This document shows positions 1 through 12,400 of a DNA stretch of 64,000 nucleotides, in pieces. This stretch comes from Alisma plantago-aquatica (lineage: Eukaryota > Streptophyta > Magnoliopsida > Alismatales > Alismataceae): contig OY856411.1 in assembly GCA_963693085.1 (NCBI GenBank), positions 64,539,001 through 64,603,000 of the forward strand, given 5' to 3'. Below the pieces are notes generated by a model. That model was given only the letters and a program-made list of their open reading frames with translations. It had not been told where the DNA came from and did no database searches. Position 1 is the stretch's first letter; each line of letters opens with the position of its first letter. Both the position numbers and the translations under genes were made by a program.

Positions 1-379
1 TATGTAAATGTAGGACATTACTTATCGGAGTCAGGGAATGATTATTGTACATACCGTAATGCTCTTCCTCCACTCAGGGGTGTCAGGAAACTTGGGCTTG
101 TTACTAGTCTCATCCCATCTGATGCCACTCTTGTTGGTGATAAGCTTCAATCTGGTGCAATCCTTCCTCATGTTCTTCCACCGATTTTTTACCTACTCTA
201 ACAAAAAGGATGACTTCCTCATCCTATTTTACAAATCATGAAGTACCGCCCTCAACCGTCCCTAGTAAACCGGCCTCAACACACTTGCCTACATCATACT
301 GCTTCCGCAATGCTGAAACTAGAGCATCGTCAGACTCTCTTGACCAAACAAGACACAACTTGGGGTCTGCGGAAGACAT
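1..379 (-). pseudogene. MYB/SANT-like DNA-binding domain remnant (PIF/Harbinger-associated type)
   Basis: Reading the minus strand from an ATG at 379-377, the first frame gives an MSSADPK start, then a W-S-x-E-S-D-D-A-L-V core and a GKCVEAGL stretch, which fits the first helix of the plant MYB/SANT-like domain (the Myb_DNA-bind_3 type). That frame stops after about 46 codons. A second frame then carries KNRWKNMRKD and NKSGIRWDE, followed by a PEWRKSI segment, which is the second half of the same domain. The domain is therefore split by a frameshift and stops. In plants this family occurs in the MYB-like partner of PIF/Harbinger transposases and in related domesticated genes. The window edge cuts the copy. 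I see no transposase beside it. Family assignment rests on motif recognition only. Confidence 0.6.
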
Positions 380-2900
380 ACTCACATAGGTGATGCAATA
401 TATAATGACAGTGAGGGGTGTTTGCAGTACTAATAAATATATAATGACTTACATGGTTAATAATAGGTACAAAAAATGGATGGATTTTATACATGGGAGA
501 CAAGATTCACCATAAAAACCTATGTAAAGAAGATCAAATTACTTCATTTCATCACTTATGGCAAGATATAACCCAAGATTAGCATCTTCACTCATTTCTT
601 CCTACAAACCCTACCCTCTCTTTGAAACATTTCATTTCTCTGGGATTAAGTATGAATTATGAGAGCTACTAGGTTGTTAGGTTATTGATATAGATCAATT
701 GAGGTGCTTGGATCATTGAGTTGCTTGGGTCATTTGCAAATAACACCCTAATATTGTATTTCATTTGATTTAAGTAGAATTTTCTGTCAGAAATGCTAAA
801 TGATGCCTTTACTTATTTAACCTCGTCAATGATGTCCAACAATTCTATAAATTTAGTAAGATGTCTGAAATACATTTTCAGACATACAATCCATATTTCA
901 CCAACAATGGACATAGAAATAAAATTTTAAAAATCAATTAGGCCCCTATTTTGGTTTTAGTCTTTCATCAATATGTTTGGCTGACTATTTTATGATATAA
1001 CTTAGCTGATAAACATATGTATACCTCGAGTAAATTTAAGATATCTTCACATGATAGTTATCTAACATTCCTCCAATTTTCAAATTAATCTAACTGACCA
1101 AAAATATATTAGAAATCATACATGTCACTGATATTCTTATCATTGAATTTTTGACAACTATTCTGATTACTATTACTTATTCTCCTAGGTGTGCTTATAT
1201 TTTTGTTCTCCTAATGAAGAAAAATAATTTTCTTAAATTGGGAATCTGTCCAAATAGAATTATCACAAAAAGAGATATTCTCAAACATCACGTACAGTTT
1301 GTTATTGGAACCAACAAAAAAACATTGATTATAAGTGAACCATAGGAGGGGAGAGGTTCAGATAACCATGTGGCTGCTATTTTATGATAAAACTAAGATG
1401 AAAAACATCACAACTATATAATAACCTAATAAGTGTATAATATTGAAGGTTGACAATACCTATGATTGACATCCACATTTGCCACCACAAAGTCCACATC
1501 ATTTGAGCAATAACACATAAAAAAACAAAGAAAAGGTCACTATCATTATATCGGCAAAAATACAGGAGATGGCATAGACTTATGTGAGGCAATTATATGA
1601 ACAACTATAATAACCTAATAAGTAAATAAGATTGAAGTCAATTCTTTACAAATGTAATACAGTCAATATAATTCAAGGGTCAACCAAAAGGTCACAAAAT
1701 TAAAATCTAATATAGGAAAACTACAGTCAGCTATTAGCTTAGTTTTTCATGTTACTGATCATAGCAAGCTTTAGCAACACACAAGAAAAGGAAAAAAAAA
1801 AGATTGATATGTAATCAAAATGTAGGGTAATCAGTATTCATTAGACTCATGTAGTAATAGGATGATAGAAATTGACCAAGAGGTAAAAGAGACATCAAAT
1901 AGTTGATGTTGAAGAGCAAGGGGGAGACAATTGGGGAAAAGAATACATAATCAAAACACAAATCAGAGGCCAAATCTTTCTTGGGTTGCAAAGGAAAACC
2001 AAAATTGAAGAGATGGCTGCATTACTAAGAAAGGGGATGAAATAGCGACGCCGAAGAGTAACTACAAATAAATATTGGATTCTTGGGTATAAAGTACACA
2101 TGTAGAAATTTCCTCCTCATAAGACCTTGTTTGGATTCTTGGGTACTTAAAAAGAAAAGCACCATGAACCTATCGACCATAAAACATGTATAAATTACCA
2201 CAATTGCAAAGATCAATACATGAAACTAATTTTCTTCTTGTTGATTAACAACATTTGACTTCCATTTAGATTGGTCTGATTAGCACAAAAACAAATTGGG
2301 GGAACACACAAACTTATCAGACCAATAAGCACCAATGAAACTGCTGGAACACACTATGAATGCATTCACTAAACCATATTACATATCCATACTTTTTCTT
2401 TGGTTTGGTAATACAAAGTAACTCAACAAACAAATAAAGTTATACAGAATAAGCAAATAAGTTGTTAGTTGAGGACCTACTAAGAAAGAAAATGGGATGC
2501 AGATACCAAATTGTCTGTAATAGAATTTATTATGTGCTCAATTTCATATAAACTTGTGAAAATGGAGCCAAAATTAATTTATGACACATAGATTTGTAGG
2601 AAAATATCAGAGACAAGTTTAGACTAGTTGAATCTAGGTTTGGCCAAATCCCTAATTTTGGACCTAAAATATCAATAACATAATGAACCTTGTATAAATG
2701 ATGAATATTTTTTATTACTCAGGTGGTTGCCAGATTACTAGATGATCATATATAAATTAGGAATTTCTAAATCAGGTATTTCTTTCTTGCTTGCAATCAT
2801 GATCTGTATGTATGCTCTCTTGTATTTAAAAATATTGAATGTAGTATTTCTATGTAGTACTCTATGTTTTATCACTTGAAAATATAAAATGTGCATAGAT
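380..2900. other. AT-rich intergenic DNA, no gene seen
   Basis: Both strands are dense in stop codons and the longest open frames (about 60-70 codons) show no recognisable motif. Short A- and T-runs are frequent, for example near 1792-1802. I see no terminal repeats, tRNA-like boxes or coding remnants that I can defend. Confidence 0.6.
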
Positions 2901-4689
2901 GTTTCATAGTTATTAGGTGTTCTTTATCCCCCTTACAAGGGAATGGATTAATGTTGACTATACACCTCCCTAGAGCACATCGTGTATAGGGAGTTTTCCA
3001 GAGTACTTGGTATGCGGGATAGGCCTAACATAAACGTTTTTGGTACTAGTCCACCTTGATGATGCAACTCATCTAAAAAATGACTAAAATTGGCATATTT
3101 TGCTTAATTAAGAAGTGTTTTCTATGATCTTGTTTCTTTCTTCCTTTTTACAAATCTTTTCAAGTTACAAAAACCATAAAAATGTGTATCTTTCTAACCA
3201 TGTAGGCAACACGTTGTGTGTTGGTTCACTGTTTCACGTATGTTTTAGGTTCAAATCTAGCATGGGAGAAGAGGATAGGAAGTGAGGAAGTTATACAGGT
3301 TGTACCTATTGAGTAGATTCTACTTAGCATACATGTTTAGACTTGTAAAATCTTCTCCCAACATGTTATTGTAATCATGCCATAATCACTCATTTTGTAA
3401 TATACATATGTTGAATCTTGATAAATGTTTTGGTTTATGCATTAACATGTGTGTTCATGTATGTGTGTAATGCTACCGCATTGCTGTCTTATCAAATTGG
3501 TTAACATTTTTGGAGTTCATCCTCTCAGTCCTTTGAAGTCTTGAGAAAGTAGAATCTAGAGACATTACATCCTTGATAAGCAGTAGATTCTTTTTGAAGT
3601 GCCATAGTCCTCCACTGAGGACCTTCTTCTTATCTTTCTAGTGTAGTAATTGTATGGAAGAAACCTTATTGTATATCTACTTGAAAACCATGATTTCCTT
3701 CAGTGCCCAGGCCGGGGTTAGAGTTCTTTTAAGAGCCCAAAAATTATATGGTCAGTCAGTCAACAACTGAGAGAATAAAGCCAGTGACACGTGTTCTTTT
3801 TTTTCACCCTTGTTCTCTTCTGGAAAAACCAGTATCTCATTCTCTTCATCTTCTAACCCTAGCTTTTCTTATTTCTCTGCTATTCTTTTTGCCATCACTA
3901 TATGAACCAAGTCCACGAGAGACGATAATGCCTTGTCTTGTACTAAGGGATTAGCCACAAGGGAGAAGATGGGAACCATGGGGGAGATGGAGGAACCCAC
4001 TTCCGTTCTCCCTAATCACTATAGTGGTTAGGATATTCACATGGGGGAGAATTATATTAGGATTAGCTATACACATTTGGTTATTATTCCATCAAGCACC
4101 TAGACACATACATGTTTATATTACTTATTATGTATACATTTCTAGTCCCTGTTTGGACCTATGTTTACATCATTAATTGGTTATGATGTAATCCATCTTA
4201 GTAATTTGTAAATTGAAGGTCTACTTTGTCTATTTGATTATGTTCCCTCAATCATGTTAGTGAATACATTGAGAAATAAGCTATTACATTAATGTAGTAT
4301 ACTACATGTCAAACCAATAGATATTACTTGATGTATAGAATTTTGTATTTTATTATTCCATGCTATATGATGTTTACATGCTATATCCATCATTAAACTA
4401 GTCATGTATCAAAATCCCTCACATCCTAATTCTTGTAGTCAGCATAGACGGCTTATTGAGCCTAGTACTATCAAAGATCATCATTCCAAACATGTTTATT
4501 AGAAATTGGATGCATAAACCTAATAATATTTTTAGGTGTTTTATAAAATGTTAATAATTATATATTTTTCTAGGCTAGGATTTAAATACACATGTGGTGT
4601 GATTCAACTGACATATATATTTGGATTTCTTAGAAGAAAATGTGTCTTTTTGGACTACATTATTAGATTTTGATTGTGAACGTGTAGGT
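2901..4689. other. AT-rich intergenic DNA with one small inverted repeat
   Basis: No coding region is recognisable. Near 2958-2993 the arms CTATACAC and GTGTATAG form an 8 bp inverted repeat around a ~17 bp loop. A pyrimidine-rich stretch near 3795-3890, including CTAACCCTAG, resembles plant 5' leader sequence, but no open frame follows it. Confidence 0.45.
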
Positions 4690-5030
4690 ATGTGCTTCTC
4701 ACATGTTGTTTTTGGGAAACCATATCCTTTTTGTACCACTTTCTTTTACATTCTCATTGAACAAGGCATAACAATCTGACTGTTCTAAAATTGAGTAATC
4801 ATTTGAAAATACTATTATTTGCTAAAAATGATGTTGAAACTACTTTTGGTGTCGTTGAAACCCTCATCCATTTATTAATCATTTTGGGTGATATTTTGAC
4901 ATAAATATCTTTTTCTATCATCTTTTAAATTGAGTTCATGTGGTGATTTATCTATTAGTTGGCATGCAATATAATAAAAATAATTTGAACACTTACCTAA
5001 TATAGTATAACATATTAGTAGGATGTATGG

Positions 5031-5175
5031 CCGTAGTTGCACACACTCCTTGGGATTGGTACCTAAATTAGGGATTTATGGCCTTAGCTGCACATGCTCC
5101 TAAGGCTTAGTCTCTAAATTATGTGTATATGGACATAGTGGCACATGCTCCTTGGATTTTAGCCCCTAGTAGGTA
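5031..5175 (+). repeat. 51 bp x 3 tandem repeat in unit 1
   Basis: GCACACACTCC starts at 5039, GCACATGCTCC at 5090 and again at 5141, an exact 51 bp period. Each subunit has the order ATGG, TAG, GCACA(T/C)(G/A)CTCCT, (T)GG, CCTAAATTA or a close variant. The third subunit is followed by TAGGTAGT, also present after the third subunit of the second copy. Confidence 0.8.
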
Positions 5176-5845
5176 GTTTGTTGTGGTGTAGCACGTTTTC
5201 TCCAAAGGTTAGACGTTACTAGCTGATTTGTTCACTTGTATGTTTCACATTCTCCTTTTAAGCATTATTAATTTATTTTTAATGGCATGTTAAAATGGTA
5301 TGCTAGTTAAAGATCTCTGTAAATTCCTCATAATATAGTTTTTCTTAAATCTGGAATTATAGGTCTTATTGCATTCTATCTTCTCTTATGAATCTATACT
5401 CCTTGAATTTATGTTTCTTTCCTCAATTTTACTCCATTATTACCAAAAACAATTGGTATCATATATCAATATTTGGTGATTTCTTTCTATCTTCTTATTC
5501 ATATTGGGTAATATTTTTATACCCATTCAAGTGTCACTTGATATGTTTGGACAAACATATCCTTTTCTTTTGCATTCTCACTAGATGAGGGATAATCATT
5601 TGATTGTTCTAAAATCAAGCAATCTTTTGAAACCTTTATTTGTCAATAACGATGCTGATATCATTTAGTATGTCATCAAAACCCTTATCCATGTTATAAT
5701 CATTTCCAATGATATTTTTACATAAATAGCTTTTGGTATTCTCTTTTAAATTGAATTGATACAATGATTTATCTACTACTTGGCATGTTCTATTATACAA
5801 GCAATTGGGATGATTGCCTAGTATGGTATAACACATGAGTGGGGT

Positions 5846-6000
5846 TTATGGCTTGAGTTGCACACACTCCTTGGCATTTGTCCCTAAATTATGGATTGAT
5901 GGCCTTAGTTACACATGTTCCTTGAGCTTATTCTATAAATTATGGGTATATGGGTGTAGTTGCACATGCTCCTTGGATTTTAGTCCCTAATTAGGTAGTA
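5846..6000 (+). repeat. 51 bp x 3 tandem repeat in unit 2
   Basis: Landmark starts lie at 5860, 5910 and 5962 (periods 50 and 52). The same three subunits occur in the same order as in the array at 5031-5175, so the triplication predates the ~820 bp duplication. Confidence 0.75.
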
Positions 6001-6345
6001 TGTGGTAGTGTAGTGACCGCTTTCGATATACTTAGATGGTACTATCTGATATGTTCATGTGTATGTTTCACACTCTCTATTAAGCATTATTTTTTTAATG
6101 ACATGTTAAAATGATTGACTAATTCAATATCCCTTGAAATGCCATATAATCTACTTTTCATTCTATTTTGAATTATAAGTCTTATTACTTTCTATCAGCT
6201 TATTAAACTATACTCCTTGGATCTCAGTTTGTTTCCTCAATTTTACTCCACTATGCCTAAACATAATTGATATCATATACTATCAGTTGCTATAAAATAA
6301 TTTTCTTTGTGTTCATATTGGCTAATATTCTTATATCCATTTTAG

Positions 6346-9300
6346 GGTTAGTTCAATAAGTATATATATGCACATTGGACGTGAAGGTATAATACCCTTG
6401 AATCATTAGCTTTGGACTTAGATGAGGCAAGTAGGTTTTTTCATATGCATAATATTAGATTGAAGTAATTATATGAGTTGTCAAAATCATGTGTATGATA
6501 CAACATATGTTGATGCAAAATCTTATATAAGATTGTTGATGGTTTGTATTATACTACTGGCTATCCTTCCTTTACGTATCTCCCTTAATCATTAGACAAA
6601 AGATGATAATTTGTGAAAATTATATAAACAAACAAATAAAAATAAATAGTGGGATTATTATACTTTATCACATTAATGTAAAGTTGGGGACCCTAAAACC
6701 TTGCATTTACATCATATGTATACTTAGTGTATTCTTTCTTGTTATAACCATGGTCATATATTATCGTGGATGCTATACAACAACAATAGTTTTTAACACC
6801 AACATTTGTGTTGATTCATTACTACATCTTTTTAGTCATGACACTCAATATCAAGTCAAACTTAAGTATGTGTTAGAGAACATGTACCAGACAAACCCAC
6901 CTTCAGAATGACACATGGAAGCCATTTCATGGAAGTCATAGTAATATACCAATGTGGTAGTAGTGATCGTGACCCTTAGACTTGAATTCAGTACAATCAT
7001 CATATGTTGTTATGTATACTCTAACACCATCTAATGTGACTCTAAAGAAGGGTTCTCATACATGTAGTGATTAGGTGTATTGTGACACTTTTAAATCACT
7101 GTGAGTGATGTAGATGGAATTTGTCCCTCAAATTGTACTGATATCATGGACGCTTGATAATTGACACTGTAAAATGAATTATCATCCTCATGTGAGTAAA
7201 TATACTATATTGATCTCACTAAATTTCAATAGTCTACTCTTGTTCAAGAAATCATATATCCAATACTTAGATAATGAATACTACATGTCATGGATTCCAT
7301 CTGGATAATTTTGAGTAAACATTTATATAGTCATCATAAAATTGGCCACTTACTGGTTGAAGTTGTTCTCCAACTTGTTTCAATTACTTGGGTAGAAATG
7401 ATGTATTGTTTGATATCGCTCATTGTGTGTGAGGTTTTTGACATTATTGCCAACATGATGTGGAATTTATGAGGTTACAAGCATAAGGATGTTCAAGGAA
7501 ACATAAGTATGTAGTCACACTCATAACTAGAATGGTTTTGGAGTATGTATAAGTTGAGAATTGACTTAATAAATATAAATCAACAAGTCGTCTGGTCGGA
7601 TTAATGATTGGTAAATCAGTAGATCAACTGATTGTCAAACTAGACTGATTAACCAATTAGGAATGTAACTGGCAAAATAGTTAATATAGCCAGTCAATCA
7701 ATTTTTTGTATGGATTGGGAAACTTAAAATAGAAAGTCAAGTAAATGGGATTCAATTGGTCAACCAATTTGGATTGGAAGTTTCAAAAATATTTGAGATG
7801 ATTGGATGGACACCTAGTTAATTGGGTCGTAGTATTGTCTGACTTTTCCTATTTTGTGCTTTTTTTCTAGTTGAGAATAGGAAAGGGACTGGATTTTGAG
7901 GAAATTAGAACCCTTTACTCCCCTATATAAAGGGTGTAAAGTCAAAGGGAACACAAACACATGTGGATCACAAATTTCACTCTTTGAGAGAGAGGAACTA
8001 ATCTCAAGGATGGCATCCCTTAATAGGAGAAGAAAAGGAGTAAGCAACACTAGCACATCGATGACTCCAGTTATTCTTCTACTTGGAAGTAAAGCCAACA
8101 TTCTAAGATTTACCTCATCCACATGGAAAACATAGAGGCCAAGGTACTTGTTCATAGTATTGGAGGACAATTTCCATCATCAAGAAGGACATTCTATCTC
8201 TATAAATGATGGAAATGGTAGTGTTGTTGCACTACTATATCTTTGGATCCAGATCTAGAAGGGCTCAAACAACATCGACATAATGTGCCTAATTGTTTGG
8301 AAATTTGTATGTGCTTAGTTATGTATTATTCCTTTTATGTATTTAATATACTCATAAACTATTTTATGATTGATATGTAGCTAGGTTTTTTATTGGAATT
8401 TTTTTTTGTTTTGTTATTCCCTCCCTCCAAAACCCCACAAGCTCTCACCCTCAACACACACAAGACAAAGATTGGAACCAAGGCCCACACCATAGTAGTC
8501 AGTTCCATTACCATACTAGGGGCATATGCAAAAATAAGAAAGGTGCAACCATGAGACGACATGGGGAGTGTCACGTCTTCTCCAATAGCTATTGTACAAA
8601 AACTATATCCATGTCAACCTCTAATGCCACCAAAATGTTATTATTAAACATAGAATTATGAGGATGGAGTAGATATATGGTCTTAATCATCCTCTTTATT
8701 TTCATTGTATATCAACCAAATGATTGTTGTTTAACCAACCATCCTCTAGGAAACTCTTCAACAAACAATGTGGTTGAAATTACGAAACCCACAGAAGTGC
8801 ACAATAGGGATAAAGTAACAGATGAAATCTTATAAGGAATTTCACATAATTATCTTTTACCTATACCACCTTATTTACAAGTGTATAAGTATTAGTCAAG
8901 TTCCTTTTACATGATCCAATTTGTAATCCTCTCAAGAAGAACTAAGATGCCATTTTGGTGTATAGGCCCCGAAATCCAACCATTAGATGTTAATTATGTG
9001 GATACTCTTTAACTTTTGATTTGATTAATAAAGGGAAATTACATTTTTTATGATTATATTCATGTAAATAATAAATTCCTAAGAATACTTAGTTCAAATC
9101 CATGATTTTAAAAGTATATGACCTGAATATGAGAACCCTATGGATGTAAAGAAAAGTATTTTAAAAATGTACCTAGTCAAGTACATTTTGGATTGAAGAA
9201 CTATAATACAAGTGGGACTAGTATGTGTGGTTATTAATGACCACTAGTTATTGGTCATACATATTAGATAATAATTCAAATACATAGATACTTTTTAGTG

Positions 9301-9732
9301 AACAAGTGTAATGGACAAATCCGCCTTGGCAGATATAATTAGGCCATTATACAATAGCCATAATCAACTCTTGATACAAAAATAATGTTGTAATCATTCA
9401 ACTTGAAGTTATAGTGTTGACATGACAAATGTCATACTTGACACTACTAAACGTGATAAATAAAGAAGGTTCCATGAATAAATTTGTTTAGTGTGATGAA
9501 AATCATGTTTTTCATTGTAAGTGATGTATATAACATTATTAATGTTCTAGGTCTACTAGTAAGTGCAACAAGTTAAGTACAATGACATGTTCATGTAGTT
9601 TAATATTTGATAGCTAGATCATTTTAATCTTACTAGAAAGATGGATATCAAGGAACTTGGACTAAATGGATGAACATTTTCCATTAATGTTTAAATCCAA
9701 ATCTATGTGAAAAAGGGATTATACAGCATAGT
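6346..9732. other. AT-rich intergenic DNA, no gene seen
   Basis: The open frames (60-118 codons) have no recognisable motif, and the longest, on the minus strand at 7814-8170, overlaps a plus-strand frame with equally featureless sequence. Near 9671-9697 a segment reading TTTTCCATTAATGTTTAAATC closely resembles the host sequence that flanks the SINE at 9955-9975, so a short local duplication preceded the SINE insertion. Confidence 0.5.
7570..7960 (+). promoter_or_regulatory. Possible degenerate LTR promoter (palindromic U3-like motifs plus TATA box)
   Basis: From 7570 to 7790 the sequence repeats diverged GATTGGT / ACCAAT-type motifs in both orientations, reminiscent of the palindromic U3 motifs of the Sirevirus-like LTR at 33101-33324. 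A TATA box, CTATATAAAGGG, follows at about 7923. No matching second LTR or coding remnant was found, so this is only a candidate solo-LTR fragment. Confidence 0.25.
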
Positions 9733-9964
9733 AACATTGTCCATTAAAGTCCGACCATAGTAGCCCGGGTGGTAAGAGCTCGGTAAGTCCCAATGAAGGA
9801 CCCGATTTCAAACCACACCGAAGGCACTTTGCGAACGGCAATTCACGTTGATTAGGCACGAGAGGGTGTGACCGGACCACACCCTCTCATGCCTCAAGAG
9901 TTTACCATGTCAGCTTTTCCCGGGATGGGTTCTCTCAGTCATAAAAAAAAACATTGTCCATTAA
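9733..9964 (+). mobile_element. tRNA-derived SINE with poly-A tail and 15 bp target-site duplication
   Basis: The 15 bp direct repeat aacattgtccattaa lies at 9733-9747 and 9950-9964. Between them is a ~202 bp element. It carries a Pol III A-box-like motif, TAGCCCGGGTGG (9761-9772), and a B-box-like motif, ATTTCAAACC (9805-9814), about 32 bp apart, as in tRNA-derived promoters. It ends in an A-run (9943-9950). It is clearly GC-richer than its surroundings. It encodes no protein, so LINE enzymes must have mobilised it. A tRNA gene is ruled out because no cloverleaf can be drawn. The perfect duplication suggests a fairly recent insertion. Confidence 0.85.
9855..9893 (+). other. Strong hairpin in the SINE body
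   Basis: GGCACGAGAGGGTGTG (9855-9870) pairs with CACACCCTCTCATGCC (9878-9893), leaving a 7-nt loop. Only one of 16 positions is mismatched. In an RNA-intermediate element such a stem may shape the transcript. Confidence 0.75.
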
Positions 9965-10493
9965 TGTTTAAATCTTACTAACTAATCCTACTACATAAGA
10001 AGCAATTATGTATTTCTAGAACTCATTATTTATGGTTTGATATTGACTTTTGGATCCATTATCAATGTCATTATGTGTTTACATTGATTACAAACATAAA
10101 CATATCTTGAATATATGTTTGTGTGGACTTTGTTATAATTGTTATGATTTATCTAAGGAATTAAAATTAGTTTCAAGGACCTAGAATTAAGTTGCTGAGT
10201 TGAGATGCTAGAACTAAATTTCTACAAGTCAATCATGTGCATCTTGAGGAAAGGAAAGTCTATACTACACCATGCCCCGTGGATCTTTGTGTTTCATGAG
10301 TGTTTGGGGTGGTATATTTTCTCATTCCACTAAAGTCAAAATCCTAAGTAGATAGGGTTTGGGAAACCCTATTATCTCCCATGCTTCTATATATGTGATA
10401 TGAAAGAAGTCATCAGTACATGCAATCTTATTCCCTTGATGTTGCATCCAATGTTTGAGAAATCCTAGAAGAAACTAGAGAGAGAGATAGAGA
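9965..10493. other. Host flank between the SINE and the Tekay element
   Basis: No coding region is seen. Around 10350-10490 the order GGGTTTGGGAAACCC, CTTCTATATATGTG and an AGAGAGAGA tract resembles the promoter and leader part of an old LTR, but no partner LTR was found. Confidence 0.35.
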
Positions 10494-11420
10494 GGATGTG
10501 TCACACCCCGATCTCGCATTACCCACAAATCACGAGATTAGGGCGCGACAGAGGGATTATCACATAAACAAATCACTGAGAACTTTTTCTTTTTAACACC
10601 TCGTAATGATATCCGGATATTACTGTAAACTAAAACATAATAAACTATTGCGGAAGCATTTCAATTAAACTGGCTAGAGAATATAAACAGAGTTTACAAC
10701 ATGTAACATTGTTTAACAGAAAGTAAACATAACAGTTAATTTATATCTTTTACACATTCGCCATACATACTCTCTCTCACCCACACCATGTCCCAAGGAC
10801 CGAGGGGAAAGGACTAAGAGACCTCTAACTACTAACTACGTATACCTTCTACAGACTAAGTGTTATGATGAAGGGATCCTTCGTATTTCCTGCTGCTGAT
10901 GATGACCTGAAAATGTTTTGAGTAGAGGTATGAGCCTACTCGCTCAGTGAATAGCATTTCATTTAGCTATCACTAAACAACTCATCAGGTTTATGAAATT
11001 GAAATAAACATACATACAGTACAAGCAGGGCAGTTCTAATGACATAGCAGATTACATAATATAATCACATTTCGATGCAACAATAGATAATTTAAACAAA
11101 TAAACAGATATAATGAATTGGCACAAAAGTTCGGATAATATTAATTTACTGTGATCCTATATGATTACATATTTATATTATTATGCCCTAATCATATGCA
11201 GTGTACCCTGCATATAAAGATCCGTAGCGAACTACGATCCCACCGTACAAGACTTAGCGACACACCCGGGAAATGCTAAGTCTGACGCCAGCCCTGCTCT
11301 GCCACAGGACCCCAGGCTCTCCGACCTGACTCATAGGCTCTACGGCCTCAAGGCACTACTCTGAGTGCTCTAGACTCCTCCTCTAACCTGAGTACACAGG
11401 CGGAGAGTCTCACCGGGTTA

Positions 11421-11560
11421 CCTCCGTGACACAAGCACGGATGATGTTGGATAACCCCCATTTTTCCTCCAGTGCCATCGTGACACAAGCACAATTGTTG
11501 TTGGACACTGCCTTCTTTCCTCGTGTGTCCATGACACAAGCACGGATGATGTTGCAACAC
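11421..11560. repeat. Three-unit minisatellite in the Tekay 3' LTR
   Basis: TGACACAAGCAC recurs at 11427, 11481 and 11532 (periods 54 and 51), each followed by a GATGATGTTG-type or ATTGTTGTTG-type block. It causes overlapping open frames on both strands that translate to repeats of CLCHG/CVT type and should not be read as a gene. Confidence 0.8.
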
Positions 11561-12351
11561 GAGTTTCACCCCTAAGAAGCAGATATGTCAAAGGGGTTCT
11601 ACGGTGTTAGGGCACCTAAGTCTATTAACTGATTAACATATAAACATCAGGAATATCACATTTACTGATTTCATATCAGATCACAATACACTGTCATTCT
11701 AAACCGACAGAGCAAAATACTTCAAATCATTGTAATTTCTTAGAAATTCTCATACCATGCATTCAGGCAAATTAGAAATGCATAAATAACCCAACTTATT
11801 TCAGTTTGGCACATAAATAGCGAATTTACGCAATTGAACATCTTATTGCACAAATTAAAGAAATTTACTTCACATATGAGAATCATACTCAACAATTAGC
11901 AATTCTCTAAAATTCTCGAAAAACGTGCACATTAACCCAAATCCTGTATTGTGCATCACTTAACTCAATTAAGAGTTAATTACCTATCACAACCCAATTT
12001 AATAACAATACTTGAGAATTTCTGGAATAATTCAGAGAATTGAGCAATTCCATGTAAATATCAATTTACACATATTAACGTCAAAAGATATATGCAATTA
12101 GGGTTTGATTGCATATTTTTATTTATTCATATCAACTTTGACATCGTAAATCTGATAATTTATCAAAAATCCCTATTGTCTGGTTTCATACCCAAATCAT
12201 ACCATTTTCAGACATGAATTTCTAATTTCAACATTCAAATGAGCAATTTAGGTTCCAATGAACCATATAAATCTACTGATTCAATCCATACTGTTCAAAT
12301 GCTAAATTTAATCATCTAACAGTGTCTAGAAGCATTTTATGAACTAAAAAG

Positions 12352-12400
12352 GTCGGGCGACGCCAAACGCTGCCCGACGCCTGATAACGCCTGTTATCAG
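12352..12400. other. Pair of adjacent hairpins in the Tekay 3' LTR
   Basis: GTCGGGC (12352-12358) pairs with GCCCGAC (12372-12378). Directly after, CTGATAAC (12381-12388) pairs with GTTATCAG (12393-12400) around GCCT. The CpG-rich block stands out in an AT-rich neighbourhood. Confidence 0.7.

Larger units (their letters stand above)
4690..6345 (+). repeat. Diverged head-to-tail duplication, two units of ~820 bp
   Basis: Unit 1 (about 4690-5525) and unit 2 (about 5526-6345) align over their whole length. Shared landmarks in the same order are CATATCCTTTT, TTGTTCTAAAAT, TTTTAAATTGA, the 51 bp triple repeat, TATGTTTCACA, TAAGCATTATT, GACATGTTAAAAT or its variant, and TCCTCAATTTTACTCCA. The offset between matching landmarks is about 815-834 bp. 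The copies differ by many substitutions and small indels, so the duplication is old. There is no coding content, and no third unit is evident on either side. Confidence 0.8.

Noticed and set aside
7814..8170. 118-codon minus-strand open frame
   Set aside because: Overlaps a plus-strand frame of similar quality, has no motif, and lies in LTR-like DNA.
9761..9814. tRNA gene (A- and B-box-like motifs)
   Set aside because: No acceptor or anticodon stem can be formed; flanking target duplication and A-tail mark it as a SINE.
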